The position numbers and the translations under genes are program-made. Positions 17,293 to 24,656 of a stretch of DNA of 64,000 nucleotides are shown one piece after another. The stretch lies in IMG/VR virus record IMGVR_UViG_3300010158_000045, positions 25,398-89,397 of that record; one strand, 5' to 3'. The notes below the pieces were generated by a model that was not told the DNA's origin, did no database searches, and saw only the letters and a program-made list of their open reading frames with translations. The first letter of the stretch is position 1, and every line of letters starts with the position of its first letter. Source of the DNA: a virus.

Positions 17293-17326
17293 ATATGCGT
17301 CCTGGTAATATACGCATATATTTATC
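17293..17326 (-). promoter_or_regulatory. Late-type box plus inverted repeat over the ribosome binding site
   Basis: Minus strand: GATAAATA (17319-17326) followed by ATATGCGT (17312-17319), an 11-nt loop and ACGCATAT (17293-17300), just before the ATG at 17291. The AGGA SD straddles the loop and 3' arm, so the fold would limit translation. Confidence 0.45.
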
Positions 17327-17329
17327 TCT

Positions 17330-17578
17330 TTATCCGGGTGGTCCGAAGCCACCGCCATCAAGTTGTACGGTAACAACTTCTGGATTTACACTAGCTTTTA
17401 AAGCATTATACATACTTTCGTAATCTTGATTCATTTTAATTAACATTTCGCTAAGTGCTAAATTCAACAAACGAGCTTGTTGAATAGTTATCCTAACTTC
17501 TTTGCTTTGACTTATTTCAGCGGCTTTTATTAACTGAATTAATTGAGTAATAGGCGTTGTATTAATTTGATTTTGCAT
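17330..17578 (-). CDS. Small helical hypothetical protein
   Basis: 82 residues. Almost wholly helical with an amphipathic pattern (TPITQLIQLIKAAEISQSKE, then QQARLLNLALSEMLIKM), and a Gly/Pro tail (DGGGFGPPG). Unrecognised. It overlaps the upstream gene by 17 nt and is probably co-translated with it. Confidence 0.5.
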   Translation of the reverse strand: MQNQINTTPITQLIQLIKAAEISQSKEVRITIQQARLLNLALSEMLIKMNQDYESMYNALKASVNPEVVTVQLDGGGFGPPG

Positions 17579-18041
17579 TTGCCAACACCGTTTTCATTTC
17601 TAGCTTATCCATAAAAGGACCCTGGTATGGGTAACGTTCTATAGTAATTGCTTTAGGACAGAAACTCTTAACCCAGCCTTTGTTGAATTTAATAATGTAA
17701 TAGCCGGCGCAGTATAGACTTTTACTCTGTGCGCTTTTAGTAAACAACGGCAATTTACGTCTAACATCGTACATGCTGTTATACGGAGCACACATGGTTG
17801 GAAAACCGTGACATTCATGTATCTCTGGTTGTGTAACTTTTACTTTAACGCTATTTAAAAAGAAATCTTCTCCAAATTGTTTGGTTAGGTCTTGTTTCTT
17901 ATTAAACATAACTTCACCGTTAGTACTTGATAGTACAAACTTGTTGTTTTCTTTTTTGTGTAGTGTTGCAATCTTAGTTCCGTCTTGTTCAACAATCCAG
18001 AATTTGCCATCTACAATTGGCTTTGCGTGTATGTCTGTCAT
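17562..18041 (-). CDS. Conserved phage hypothetical protein
   Basis: 159 residues. A strand-rich N-terminus (FWIVEQDGTKIATLHKKENN), a middle with Cys residues (HECHGFPTMCAPYN), then SLYCAGYYIIKFNKGWVKSFCPK. Five cysteines and two histidines could bind a metal, but no named zinc fold fits. The pattern is familiar from T4-like cyanophage hypotheticals. It lies 2 nt after the Bax-inhibitor-like gene and is in its operon. Confidence 0.6.
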   Translation of the reverse strand: MTDIHAKPIVDGKFWIVEQDGTKIATLHKKENNKFVLSSTNGEVMFNKKQDLTKQFGEDFFLNSVKVKVTQPEIHECHGFPTMCAPYNSMYDVRRKLPLFTKSAQSKSLYCAGYYIIKFNKGWVKSFCPKAITIERYPYQGPFMDKLEMKTVLANAKSN

Positions 18042-18043
18042 AA

Positions 18044-18739
18044 TTATTTCCTATCTCCAAACAGTTGTAACAAGTTGATAAACAAATTAATAAAGTCCAT
18101 ATACAGAGTTAATGCACCGGTAACTTCTGCGGCAGGTGATGTGTCTACACTTAGTTCTTCACGTATCTTTTGTGTATCGTAAGCGGTTAGCCCCAAAAAG
18201 ATAATAATAGCTAATGCTGAAATGACAGTTTGCATTACAGTCGATCCAATAAAGATATTGACAATACTGGCAATTACAATAGCAACCAATCCAACAAACA
18301 TAAATTTGCCAAGGCTATCTAAACTACGTCTAGTAAAATATCCATAACCACTCATGACACCAAACAAAATGGCCGCACCCATAAACGCACTTACAATTGA
18401 TCCCATAGTAAATATGGCAAAGATTGTGGCAAAACTCAAACCCATAAGTGCCGCAAATCCATGCAAACATAGTTGAGCAACTTCTTTGCTAGGATTATTA
18501 CCTAACACCATAGCAACACCAAAGATTGCAACAAGCGGAGCAAAGATTACAATCCACTTTAATACACCTGTAAAAAAGAATTGTAGTAATTCTGGGCTAG
18601 TGCCAACAAAATAACTAACAATCATAGATACAACAACTGCTAGGCTCATGTGTCCATAAACACGCCCCATTGCACTATTAATTTCTTCTGCTGATCGGTA
18701 ATTTAAAATACCGTTATTTGTATAATTTGCACCAAACAT
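18044..18739 (-). CDS. Bax inhibitor-1 (YccA/YbhL-like) integral membrane protein
   Basis: 231 residues from the ATG at 18739, which has a strong AAGGAG SD; an upstream in-frame ATG inside the exonuclease gene lacks one. About seven hydrophobic segments run from residue 30 to the end. The family signature is visible near the C-terminus (IIFLGLTAYDTQKIRE), followed by ALTLYMDFINLFINLLQLFG, matching bacterial YccA/YbhL proteins. These sit in the inner membrane, and some modulate FtsH proteolysis or act as calcium leak channels. A phage copy might protect the membrane or block host FtsH; that is inference. Confidence 0.9.
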   Translation of the reverse strand: MFGANYTNNGILNYRSAEEINSAMGRVYGHMSLAVVVSMIVSYFVGTSPELLQFFFTGVLKWIVIFAPLVAIFGVAMVLGNNPSKEVAQLCLHGFAALMGLSFATIFAIFTMGSIVSAFMGAAILFGVMSGYGYFTRRSLDSLGKFMFVGLVAIVIASIVNIFIGSTVMQTVISALAIIIFLGLTAYDTQKIREELSVDTSPAAEVTGALTLYMDFINLFINLLQLFGDRK

Positions 18740-18740
18740 T

Positions 18741-19727
18741 TTAGTTCTCCTTGTACTTGGCTTGGAACGGTTCAGCATACGTTTGTATGTTGTCTGCAAT
18801 TTTCTTCATGTCCCATGCATTGCAGAATTTAAGCATACGAATACCTACTTGGCTAACATCTTTAGGTACTGCGTTAACTTTAATGGTTTCTTTAATCTCT
18901 TCTTTAATATCATCAGGCTGTGCTGTTAAATCACACAACTGTACATTGCGCTGATAGTCTTCTAAGACACGGTGCTCTTCGCCATTGTGGTCAACCCATC
19001 TCTGTAACATGAGATTGTTCCACGCATATCCGCGGCTTTTACGATCTTCGAACGCTTCAGTAAGACCAACTTTGTTTTTAGAACCTTTAGTACGCACACC
19101 TGGATATGCCGAGAAGACATTATCACTGGTATCACCACGCATACATTTCTCAAACAGCATCCATTCTGGGTCTTGTGCTGGCTTTGGCTCGCCTGTTTTT
19201 TTGTCTTTAACGGGCTTACCTTTTGCATCAAAGATTCCTTTATGTGTAATATGTAAATCACCTACACCGTTATATTGACTAACTGTGGGGCTTACAAGTT
19301 GTGCAAAATCTCCATCTGTCGAGATAATAACGTGTTTAGAATCTGGATGTGCTTGGATCCAGCCGGCAATTAAATCATCAGCTTCTAGATTAGGGTGTTG
19401 CATTACAGTGGCATTAGTTTTTTCTGTAACGAATTTTTTAAATTCGTCAAAGGCTTCCCAGAACAACTTGTCTTCTTCTTGTTCTTTTACAGTCATTGCC
19501 GCACGAGTTTCCTGTCTGTTAGCTTTATAAGGTTTATAATAGTCCTTACGCCAGCTTCGACCTTCGAGACAGAACACCACATGACTACCGCCAAAATCTT
19601 GCCATGCTTTCTTGATACTGTTAAGGGTGATATGAAATGCCATGCCAAGTTTAATATCGGCACTGCCTTGAACTACATGCCTTGCACGGAAAAAAGTGTT
19701 AGCAGTATCAACTATAATATGTGTCAT
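18741..19727 (-). CDS. rnh: RNase H / 5'-3' exonuclease (T4 Rnh, FEN family)
   Basis: 328 residues. The acidic metal-binding clusters of the T4 RNase H/FEN fold are visible: IVDTANTFFRAR at the N-terminus, LEADDLIAGW near 115, ISTDGDFAQL near 135, and the helical KCMRGDTSDNVFSAYPG near 210. The enzyme removes RNA primers from lagging-strand fragments. It lies between a small conserved gene and the membrane protein gene, within the replication and nucleotide region. It overlaps the upstream gene by 4 nt. Confidence 0.9.
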   Translation of the reverse strand: MTHIIVDTANTFFRARHVVQGSADIKLGMAFHITLNSIKKAWQDFGGSHVVFCLEGRSWRKDYYKPYKANRQETRAAMTVKEQEEDKLFWEAFDEFKKFVTEKTNATVMQHPNLEADDLIAGWIQAHPDSKHVIISTDGDFAQLVSPTVSQYNGVGDLHITHKGIFDAKGKPVKDKKTGEPKPAQDPEWMLFEKCMRGDTSDNVFSAYPGVRTKGSKNKVGLTEAFEDRKSRGYAWNNLMLQRWVDHNGEEHRVLEDYQRNVQLCDLTAQPDDIKEEIKETIKVNAVPKDVSQVGIRMLKFCNAWDMKKIADNIQTYAEPFQAKYKEN

Positions 19728-20158
19728 TTAACTTCGGCTTTGCCGTTACCTAATTTACTTACATTAATAAAACCAGCACTTGTCCTTGCTGGGTCTTGTC
19801 CTGCCTCGGCTAACATATTTGATGCTAAATCTCTGAACCAGCGATCTACAATCTCTTCGTCAGGGTCACCATCAAATCCATAACCAGCTTGTTTCAATTG
19901 TACTATAAAAAGCTCGTTCCAGTCAAGCTCAAAAAATCCATTACGCACATTATCTTTGTTAACGTGTGTATCCAAAACTGCTACAAACGGTTCTCCTCGA
20001 GCAGTAGCTCGATCTTTTGGATCCATTTTGGCCTGCTCTTCTGCCTGTTGAGCTAGTACAGTTTCGGCAACTGCCTTATCTCTAACTATTTGAAGAGCAT
20101 CTTTTTCGGCTTGCAGTTTGTCAATGCCAAGCCATTTTTTAAATAAATTTTTAATCAT
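19724..20158 (-). CDS. Conserved phage hypothetical protein with coiled-coil N-terminus
   Basis: 144 residues from the ATG at 20158, which has AGGAAAGA before it. Residues 1-55 form a basic then acidic coiled-coil (MIKNLFKKWLG, LQAEKDALQIVRDKAVAE). Residues 60-144 are a compact domain with GEPFVAVLDTHVN, GFFELDWNELFIVQLKQAGY and VDRWFRDLASNMLAE. Well known as a hypothetical in T4-like marine phages. It overlaps the small membrane-protein gene by 8 nt and the exonuclease gene by 4 nt. Confidence 0.65.
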   Translation of the reverse strand: MIKNLFKKWLGIDKLQAEKDALQIVRDKAVAETVLAQQAEEQAKMDPKDRATARGEPFVAVLDTHVNKDNVRNGFFELDWNELFIVQLKQAGYGFDGDPDEEIVDRWFRDLASNMLAEAGQDPARTSAGFINVSKLGNGKAEVK

Positions 20159-20294
20159 CTTTCTTTCCTGTACAATCACACTCTCTGCCTTGTCTGCAAT
20201 TACCAGTACAAGCCGAATTATTGTCAGGAGTCATAATCATTATAACTCCTACTAATACTGCTACCATAAGTAATGCTATTAACATGGTTAACAT
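20151..20294 (-). CDS. Small single-pass membrane protein with Cys-rich tail
   Basis: 47 residues. Residues 1-21 are a strong transmembrane helix (MLTMLIALLMVAVLVGVIMI), followed by a short polar linker and a Cys-rich tail CTGNCRQGRECDC with four cysteines, then GKKDD. The ATG follows directly after the stop of the queE gene, and the end overlaps the next gene. Tails of this CTGxCxQGRxC type occur in tiny membrane proteins of related phages. It may bind metal or form disulfides at the membrane; function unknown. Confidence 0.7.
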   Translation of the reverse strand: MLTMLIALLMVAVLVGVIMIMTPDNNSACTGNCRQGRECDCTGKKDD

Positions 20295-21146
20295 TTAGGT
20301 ACCCCATTCGTTTTTAAAGAGTGGCACTTGTAAACGATCGCTATAACGCCAACCACGTTTCATGGCCGCCAATGCTACATTCTTAGCGTTCAATGTATAA
20401 ACGCTTTCAACACCGCCAACTGGCATCAAATATACATGGCCTTTAAATCCTGCAGAACGAAATGCGCCTACTGCACATTCTGCATCTGCAATATCTTGTT
20501 CTGTTGCTACAACAAATTTAAGATATGCGGTTCCTACTTCTTCATACTCACAAACAATTTCAGGACAAATAGCTTCTTCCCACTTTTCGCCGCTTGCTGG
20601 AAGTTTAGCACTTACGCTAAATGTAATCTCACGTTTATGTCTTGGAAGACCGTTCCATACGCTTAGATAATGCTTAAATTCTTGTGTAAGTTTTTGAGTG
20701 CCATTTGTTTCAAATGTAATTTCTTTTAAGCCTTTCATCTTAGGGTTGTCTAACAAATCTGGATAGGCACGTTGCCAACCAAGCAACGGTTCACCACCTG
20801 TGATGACAAGATGTTCATCTACCCATGTGCCATGGGGAATAATTTCACAAATACGATCTGCAATAGCGTCTGTAGTTAGCATTGGACTTAGATCTTTAAA
20901 ACGTGGATCCCAACTAGCATAGCTATCGCACCCTGTGCTTACTAATGGCAAATCTTCATATTTGTTAAACATATGAACAACTTCGGCAATATCTTCTGCT
21001 TCCGTGCTTAGTTCACCACGAGGCATACCAAATCCTGCACATTTAAAGTTACAACCAAATGTACGTAAGAAAACAGACGGTACACCCATGTAACGTCCTT
21101 CACCTTGTATACTATAGAATAATTCTGCTATCTTAATCTTACTCAT
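20295..21146 (-). CDS. queE: QueE-like radical SAM 7-carboxy-7-deazaguanine synthase, divergent cluster motif
   Basis: 283 residues from the second ATG (21146), which has AAAGAG six bases upstream. FYSIQGEGRYMGVPSVFLRT at residues 10-29 is the QueE N-terminal signature, and HLVITGGEPLLG near 115 is the SAM-binding GGEP motif. QueE converts carboxytetrahydropterin to 7-carboxy-7-deazaguanine. The cluster motif is unusual: C32 and C36 are present (GCNFKC), but the expected third Cys at 39 is Phe. The CDS-type segment that normally follows is displaced to C73 (GCDSYASW), giving Cx3Cx36C. With FolE, QueD-like and DpdA nearby it belongs to a DNA 7-deazaguanine pathway. Confidence 0.88.
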   Translation of the reverse strand: MSKIKIAELFYSIQGEGRYMGVPSVFLRTFGCNFKCAGFGMPRGELSTEAEDIAEVVHMFNKYEDLPLVSTGCDSYASWDPRFKDLSPMLTTDAIADRICEIIPHGTWVDEHLVITGGEPLLGWQRAYPDLLDNPKMKGLKEITFETNGTQKLTQEFKHYLSVWNGLPRHKREITFSVSAKLPASGEKWEEAICPEIVCEYEEVGTAYLKFVVATEQDIADAECAVGAFRSAGFKGHVYLMPVGGVESVYTLNAKNVALAAMKRGWRYSDRLQVPLFKNEWGT

Positions 21147-21369
21147 TATCATCTCTTTCTAAAAACTGTGATACTTGATGCTCTGCGTCTTGAATACTTT
21201 CAGCCCAAACTGTAAATGTAGCAATGCCTTTACTAGCACTAATATCAAACGGAACAGTACCTTGAGGCAACCAGTTATCACCTACTTCACGTTTAATCTC
21301 AAACTTATTTAGGTCTGTAGTTTTCATACGATAAATTAATTCGTCAGTTAGTTGTTTTGCTGTTTCCAT
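21139..21369 (-). CDS. Small hypothetical protein in queE operon
   Basis: 76 residues, unrecognised. A helical N-terminus (TAKQLTDELIYRMKTTDLNKF) is followed by strands (TVPFDISASKGIATFTVWAES) and a helical acidic end. It overlaps both queE and the upstream gene, so it is co-translated with deazaguanine genes. No catalytic residue pattern is visible. Confidence 0.55.
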   Translation of the reverse strand: METAKQLTDELIYRMKTTDLNKFEIKREVGDNWLPQGTVPFDISASKGIATFTVWAESIQDAEHQVSQFLERDDNE

Positions 21370-21700
21370 TTTCTTCCCTAAATTTATCCGAATCTTCTAC
21401 AGCATTCAATAACACGTGGGCATAGTTGAAAGCCTGTTGGCGTGTTAAATGAACAGTGGATTCTGTGTCAACATATCCTTTGGTAATTAAGGTCCAAATA
21501 TGATACCATCGTGTTTTACTCCACCAGTTTGTTTTGCCTGTAGTATAGACTGTTACAACAACATCGCTCGCATCTGTTTCAACCCACACATTATGATTGT
21601 GATCTTCATCTCCACAATTACAGGCAATTCGATAAACTCGACTATCGCCCCAGTCGTTTGTTTTCATAATGCCTTCGGCAGGTATTTGTATTACTCTCAT
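21344..21700 (-). CDS. Conserved phage hypothetical protein
   Basis: 118 residues. The N-terminus has CNCGDEDHNHNVWVETD, a cluster of two Cys and two His that could bind zinc. It is followed by a Trp-rich segment (TNWWSKTRWYHIWTLITKGY) and a helix (LTRQQAFNYAHVLLNAVED). It overlaps folE by 4 nt and the next gene by 26 nt. Familiar from T4-like phages without assigned function. Confidence 0.6.
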   Translation of the reverse strand: MRVIQIPAEGIMKTNDWGDSRVYRIACNCGDEDHNHNVWVETDASDVVVTVYTTGKTNWWSKTRWYHIWTLITKGYVDTESTVHLTRQQAFNYAHVLLNAVEDSDKFREENGNSKTTN

Positions 21701-22461
21701 TTTGAAGCATACTCCTGTTGCATTTTAATGTTGTCAAAGAATTCTTTCTTTGTGCCATGATCGTCTTTGAACGCACCTTTAAGTACAGTAGTCTGCGTTA
21801 AACTACTCTTGGCCATAATGCCACGATTCTCACAACATCCATGTACTGCTTGTACATACACACCTAAGTCTCTTGCACCTGTTGCTTTTTGGATTTCGCG
21901 GGCAATGTCGTTACACAATTCTTCTTGTAGTGTTCCTCTGCGAGCACACCACTGGGCAATACGTGTATACTTAGATAAGCCAATAAGTTTTTCAGCCGCA
22001 ATAATACCAATGTAAGCAACACCAACAACGGGCTGATGATGATGACTGCACATAGAACGAAGCTCACTACGTACAACCAACATGCCTTCATAACGGTCTG
22101 CTGAATCGTTTGGAAACGCTGTTGCGTCTGGTGCTGGATCATATCTACCTTCCATGATTTCATTAAAGTACATTTTAGCAAGACGCTTTGCAGTGCCCTT
22201 ACTATTAGGATCATTTTCTCTGTCAATAAGCAATGCATCTAAAACTTTTTCAAATGCTTCTGTAGCTTCTTTGATTAAAATGTCCTTGGCACCTTCATGC
22301 AAGTATTCGCTAATATTGTCGCCTGCCCAGAATCTTTTGCCATCACGTTTCATTTTAAAACGGATGTTATCTCCTAAGTATGCTTCTTTATAGTTTTTGT
22401 CGTCATCGCCTTGTTGTTCAGCGCCTGCAAGAATGTTGTTGTGTGTTTGGGATTCAGTCAT
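21697..22461 (-). CDS. folE: GTP cyclohydrolase I (FolE)
   Basis: 254 residues, with an N-terminal extension of ~65 before the catalytic domain. Zinc and active-site motifs are visible: CSHHHQPVVG (E. coli Cys110-His113 region), GLSKYTRIAQWCARR (canonical GLSKxxRxxxxxARR) and AVHGCCENRGI (Cys181 region). The enzyme converts GTP to dihydroneopterin triphosphate, first step to preQ0 as well as folate. With QueE, QueD-like and DpdA in the same region a role in making a deazaguanine DNA base is more likely than folate supply. It begins a transcription unit with a sigma70 promoter and a TAGGAG SD. Confidence 0.93.
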   Translation of the reverse strand: MTESQTHNNILAGAEQQGDDDKNYKEAYLGDNIRFKMKRDGKRFWAGDNISEYLHEGAKDILIKEATEAFEKVLDALLIDRENDPNSKGTAKRLAKMYFNEIMEGRYDPAPDATAFPNDSADRYEGMLVVRSELRSMCSHHHQPVVGVAYIGIIAAEKLIGLSKYTRIAQWCARRGTLQEELCNDIAREIQKATGARDLGVYVQAVHGCCENRGIMAKSSLTQTTVLKGAFKDDHGTKKEFFDNIKMQQEYASK

Positions 22462-22479
22462 TATTACTCCTATGTTTGT

Positions 22480-22508
22480 ATTATATAGGTTTATTTAGGT
22501 TTTTGCAA
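22480..22508 (-). promoter_or_regulatory. Sigma70-type promoter (TTGCAA-17-TATAAT) for folE
   Basis: Minus strand: -35 TTGCAA (22503-22508), 17-nt spacer, consensus -10 TATAAT (22480-22485), 18 nt before the ATG. The stretch AACCTATATAATA around the -10 is shared with the gp45 promoter at 32730. Confidence 0.72.
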
Positions 22509-22520
22509 GATATTTTATAC

Positions 22521-22733
22521 TCAAAGTTTGTCGCTTAACAAAATTTTGCATAATTGATAATCTTTTTTTGATTTAAAACGGAATAGCATACAATCATCAT
22601 AGGGATGACTGGTAAAACGATCACCAGGTAATCCAAATATTTCCACGACATCCGCACACACTTCATTCCACCAATACTTGTCTTGGTTTGCCCAGTTTAA
22701 TCTAATTTCGTAAACTGAATCAACTGTTTCCAC
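22521..22733 (-). CDS. Small conserved phage protein, GTG start
   Basis: 70 residues. It contains WANQDKYWWNEVCADVVEIFG and PYDDCMLFRFKSKKDYQLCKI, a small alpha/beta fold of a type common in T4-like phages. The GTG start overlaps the upstream 55-residue gene by 14 nt. Function unknown. Confidence 0.55.
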   Translation of the reverse strand: METVDSVYEIRLNWANQDKYWWNEVCADVVEIFGLPGDRFTSHPYDDCMLFRFKSKKDYQLCKILLSDKL

Positions 22734-22887
22734 GTTGTTCGGCTTCTTTAAGTTGATCTTCTAAATATTCTAAATATTGACCTAATATTCCGGCTTGTTT
22801 AGGATTTCCATCGGCATTTAATCTAGCTATATCTTGATTAGCTTGATCAATTTTATCTTTGAGTTCTGGTACAGTTAGGTCTCTCAT
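22720..22887 (-). CDS. Small coiled-coil protein
   Basis: 55 residues, ATG at 22887 overlapping the upstream stop (ATGA). Two charged helices (PELKDKIDQANQDIARL and YLEYLEDQLKEAEQRG) joined by a DGNPKQ turn make a helical hairpin. Tight overlaps at both ends support translation. Unrecognised. Confidence 0.6.
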   Translation of the reverse strand: MRDLTVPELKDKIDQANQDIARLNADGNPKQAGILGQYLEYLEDQLKEAEQRGNS

Positions 22888-23087
22888 TTACCAGTTCCAA
22901 ATTTGATTAAAGAACCGCTGAACAATATATTAAATGCCGCCCACGTTTCCCAAGTTAATGATATTTTCAGTGCTGGAAATAAAGTATTCAAAGCCCAAAT
23001 TCCCAAAATAGGACCAAGTGCAATAGCAATTACAATAAATGCTATTCCGAAACTAAGTTTAAGTAAACTTCCTGTTAATGTACTCAT
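22884..23087 (-). CDS. Small two-helix membrane protein
   Basis: 67 residues from the ATG at 23087 (GGGAGGA SD; 4-nt overlap with the phosphoribosyltransferase gene). Residues 8-34 form a long hydrophobic helix (FGIAFIVIAIALGPILGIWAL), and a second, weaker one lies near 45-60. Predicted inner-membrane protein of unknown function. A longer reading frame upstream exists but lacks an SD. Confidence 0.6.
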   Translation of the reverse strand: MSTLTGSLLKLSFGIAFIVIAIALGPILGIWALNTLFPALKISLTWETWAAFNILFSGSLIKFGTGK

Positions 23088-23572
23088 AGCCAAAATTCCT
23101 CCCAAGGATAAACTAGCCAACAATCTTCTTCTGCCTTGTTGACTTCCCATACAGAGTAATCAACAATTTCTTTACTAGCTAGATTATTAGTTAGCGTAGC
23201 AAAACGAACGGTGTTATGAAATGTAGTATCCCAGCGAATTGCACTGGGCAATGCACTTGACTGCCAATCTTTTTTAATCCAAGCAATAGTAGTGCCTTGA
23301 TCGTTAATATCGTCTACTACCAGTATGTTTTTTCCGTCGTATGCATCTTCGGCCATGCCGCAATTACTAACGGTAGATCCACCATCACGTAAACTAATAT
23401 CTACAGTTTGCATTGGTACTTGCATGTAGTGACTTAGCATGGTTGCAGGAATAAGACCTCCACGCCCGATGCCTACAATATAGTCAGGACGCCAATTGCT
23501 AGAACTAATTTGCCTAGCAATATCCAAACAAGCACCTTCTACTTGAGACCAAGTATAATAGATCTTTTTCAT
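23084..23572 (-). CDS. Phosphoribosyltransferase (type I PRTase)
   Basis: 162 residues. The PRPP-binding motif ILVVDDINDQGTT lies near residues 83-95, and the N-terminal strand/loop YIVGIGRGGLIPATMLSHY is the pyrophosphate-binding loop of purine and xanthine-type PRTases. These salvage a base by joining it to PRPP, giving a nucleotide. Such genes recur in T4-like marine phages. A link to deazapurine or guanine salvage is possible given neighbours, but the substrate cannot be read from the sequence. The lid and C-terminus are shorter than in host enzymes (~180). Confidence 0.85.
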   Translation of the reverse strand: MKKIYYTWSQVEGACLDIARQISSSNWRPDYIVGIGRGGLIPATMLSHYMQVPMQTVDISLRDGGSTVSNCGMAEDAYDGKNILVVDDINDQGTTIAWIKKDWQSSALPSAIRWDTTFHNTVRFATLTNNLASKEIVDYSVWEVNKAEEDCWLVYPWEEFWL

Positions 23573-23796
23573 GCTGTTAATGCAGATGCCAATGTTGCCA
23601 TTTCTTCTTTAGTCATGAAAAAATTGTATACAGCACTATCAGTAACTTCGCCATCTTTTATTGATTGTTGTTCTAAATCAACACTAAACAACCCTTTTGG
23701 TCTAAGTACTTCGTGCTTTTTTAATACAAGGCGAAAACCCTCGTGATCTTTAATAACTGTTTCAGTATAGGTATCTCTAATTGACTCATGCAACAT
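23569..23796 (-). CDS. Small hypothetical protein
   Basis: 75 residues from the ATG at 23796, placed by the AAAGGAG SD; two other ATGs lie just upstream. It contains HEGFRLVLKKHEVLRPKGLFS and YNFFMTKEEMATLASALTA, an alpha/beta pattern with no motif. It overlaps the upstream and downstream genes. Function unknown. Confidence 0.5.
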   Translation of the reverse strand: MLHESIRDTYTETVIKDHEGFRLVLKKHEVLRPKGLFSVDLEQQSIKDGEVTDSAVYNFFMTKEEMATLASALTA

Positions 23797-24187
23797 CATC
23801 TTCTCCTTTAATTGCTTCAAATGTTCTATATTTGCCCAAAGCCTGAATGTATTCGTCATACAACTTCTTTAGCTTTGGATGCTTCTTTTCAAGTTTAACA
23901 TCTCTTTCAGGAATTTGCAAGACCTTTTCGATTGTGTTTAACCGTTCTTCTAAATCGCGCCCGTTGATAACCATGTTACCTTTGACTTCTATTGTAGGAG
24001 GATTGGTTTGATTAATTTTCAGTGCTTCGTTTGGAACTGCTGTAGCGCCGGTAGTCCATATTGCATTGGTACTAGTACCGGCACCCGATATTAGATACTG
24101 TCCAGAAGTTCCAGTTGTGGTTGTAGGAATGGAAACATACCCTGGTGCCGAAGTTCCGTTAGATTGTGTTGTTATGAAGGCCGGCAT
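23786..24187 (-). CDS. Phage protein with variable Thr/Gly-rich N-terminus and conserved helical C-terminus
   Basis: 133 residues. Residues 1-65 are Ser/Thr/Gly-rich and look like a piece of a virion protein (GTSGQYLISGAGTSTNAIW). Residues 66-133 are a conserved helical unit (NGRDLEERLNTIEKVLQIPERD, then KKHPKLKKLYDEY) known from T4-like cyanophage hypotheticals. A second gene nearby (24622-25038) has the same two-part design with a different C-terminal unit. Probably a virion-associated or assembly protein. Confidence 0.65.
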   Translation of the reverse strand: MPAFITTQSNGTSAPGYVSIPTTTTGTSGQYLISGAGTSTNAIWTTGATAVPNEALKINQTNPPTIEVKGNMVINGRDLEERLNTIEKVLQIPERDVKLEKKHPKLKKLYDEYIQALGKYRTFEAIKGEDDVA

Positions 24188-24656
24188 GCTTTCTATCGCT
24201 TAAATATTTTTCAAAGTGAATCCATTTATCTTTAACAATAAATCCCCACTCGCGTTGACGTTTACCAACAAAGAACAATGTCCAAGGAGTTACACCTTCT
24301 TTAAGTTCAATGCGATGGAACGTATGTGTATTTCCAAAACGGAAACTACCTGGGCCACGCCAGATTCTTACTTCGCAATTCTTTGTACCATCTGGATTAA
24401 ATTGTGCGATCCATTCATAGTAACCACCTGCAAGGATAATAGTAAAATAGTTCCAAGGATGATCATGCACATCATCTGGATCTGACTTTAAGAATTTATG
24501 TAAAAATACGTTGTATGGAAATGTCACACGTTCTTTGAACAGAACATAGTAACGCTCTAAGTATGGTTCGTTTTCTGTACGATCCATAATAATACGTTTG
24601 CGGTCATGGCGCTCAAGCCAATTAAGGACGTGGTCTTTGATCTTCTGGAGTATCAT
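24159..24656 (-). CDS. Cupin-fold protein
   Basis: 165 residues. The first cupin motif is visible in DVHDHPWNYFTIILAGGYYEW (HxH, then Gly and Glu) near residues 62-82. The second is in RFGNTHTFHRIEL near 108-120. Single-domain cupins bind a metal and act as isomerases, dioxygenases or sugar-binding proteins. Nearby nucleotide-sugar and 2OG-oxygenase genes suggest sugar or base modification. The N-terminal 25 residues are basic and helical; a start at the internal Met-24 cannot be ruled out. Confidence 0.7.
   Translation of the reverse strand: MILQKIKDHVLNWLERHDRKRIIMDRTENEPYLERYYVLFKERVTFPYNVFLHKFLKSDPDDVHDHPWNYFTIILAGGYYEWIAQFNPDGTKNCEVRIWRGPGSFRFGNTHTFHRIELKEGVTPWTLFFVGKRQREWGFIVKDKWIHFEKYLSDRKHAGLHNNTI

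Noticed and set aside
19395-19883. 162-codon plus-strand reading frame opposite the exonuclease gene
   Set aside because: Antisense to a clear gene, with Ser/Cys/Phe-rich composition typical of a shadow frame and no SD.
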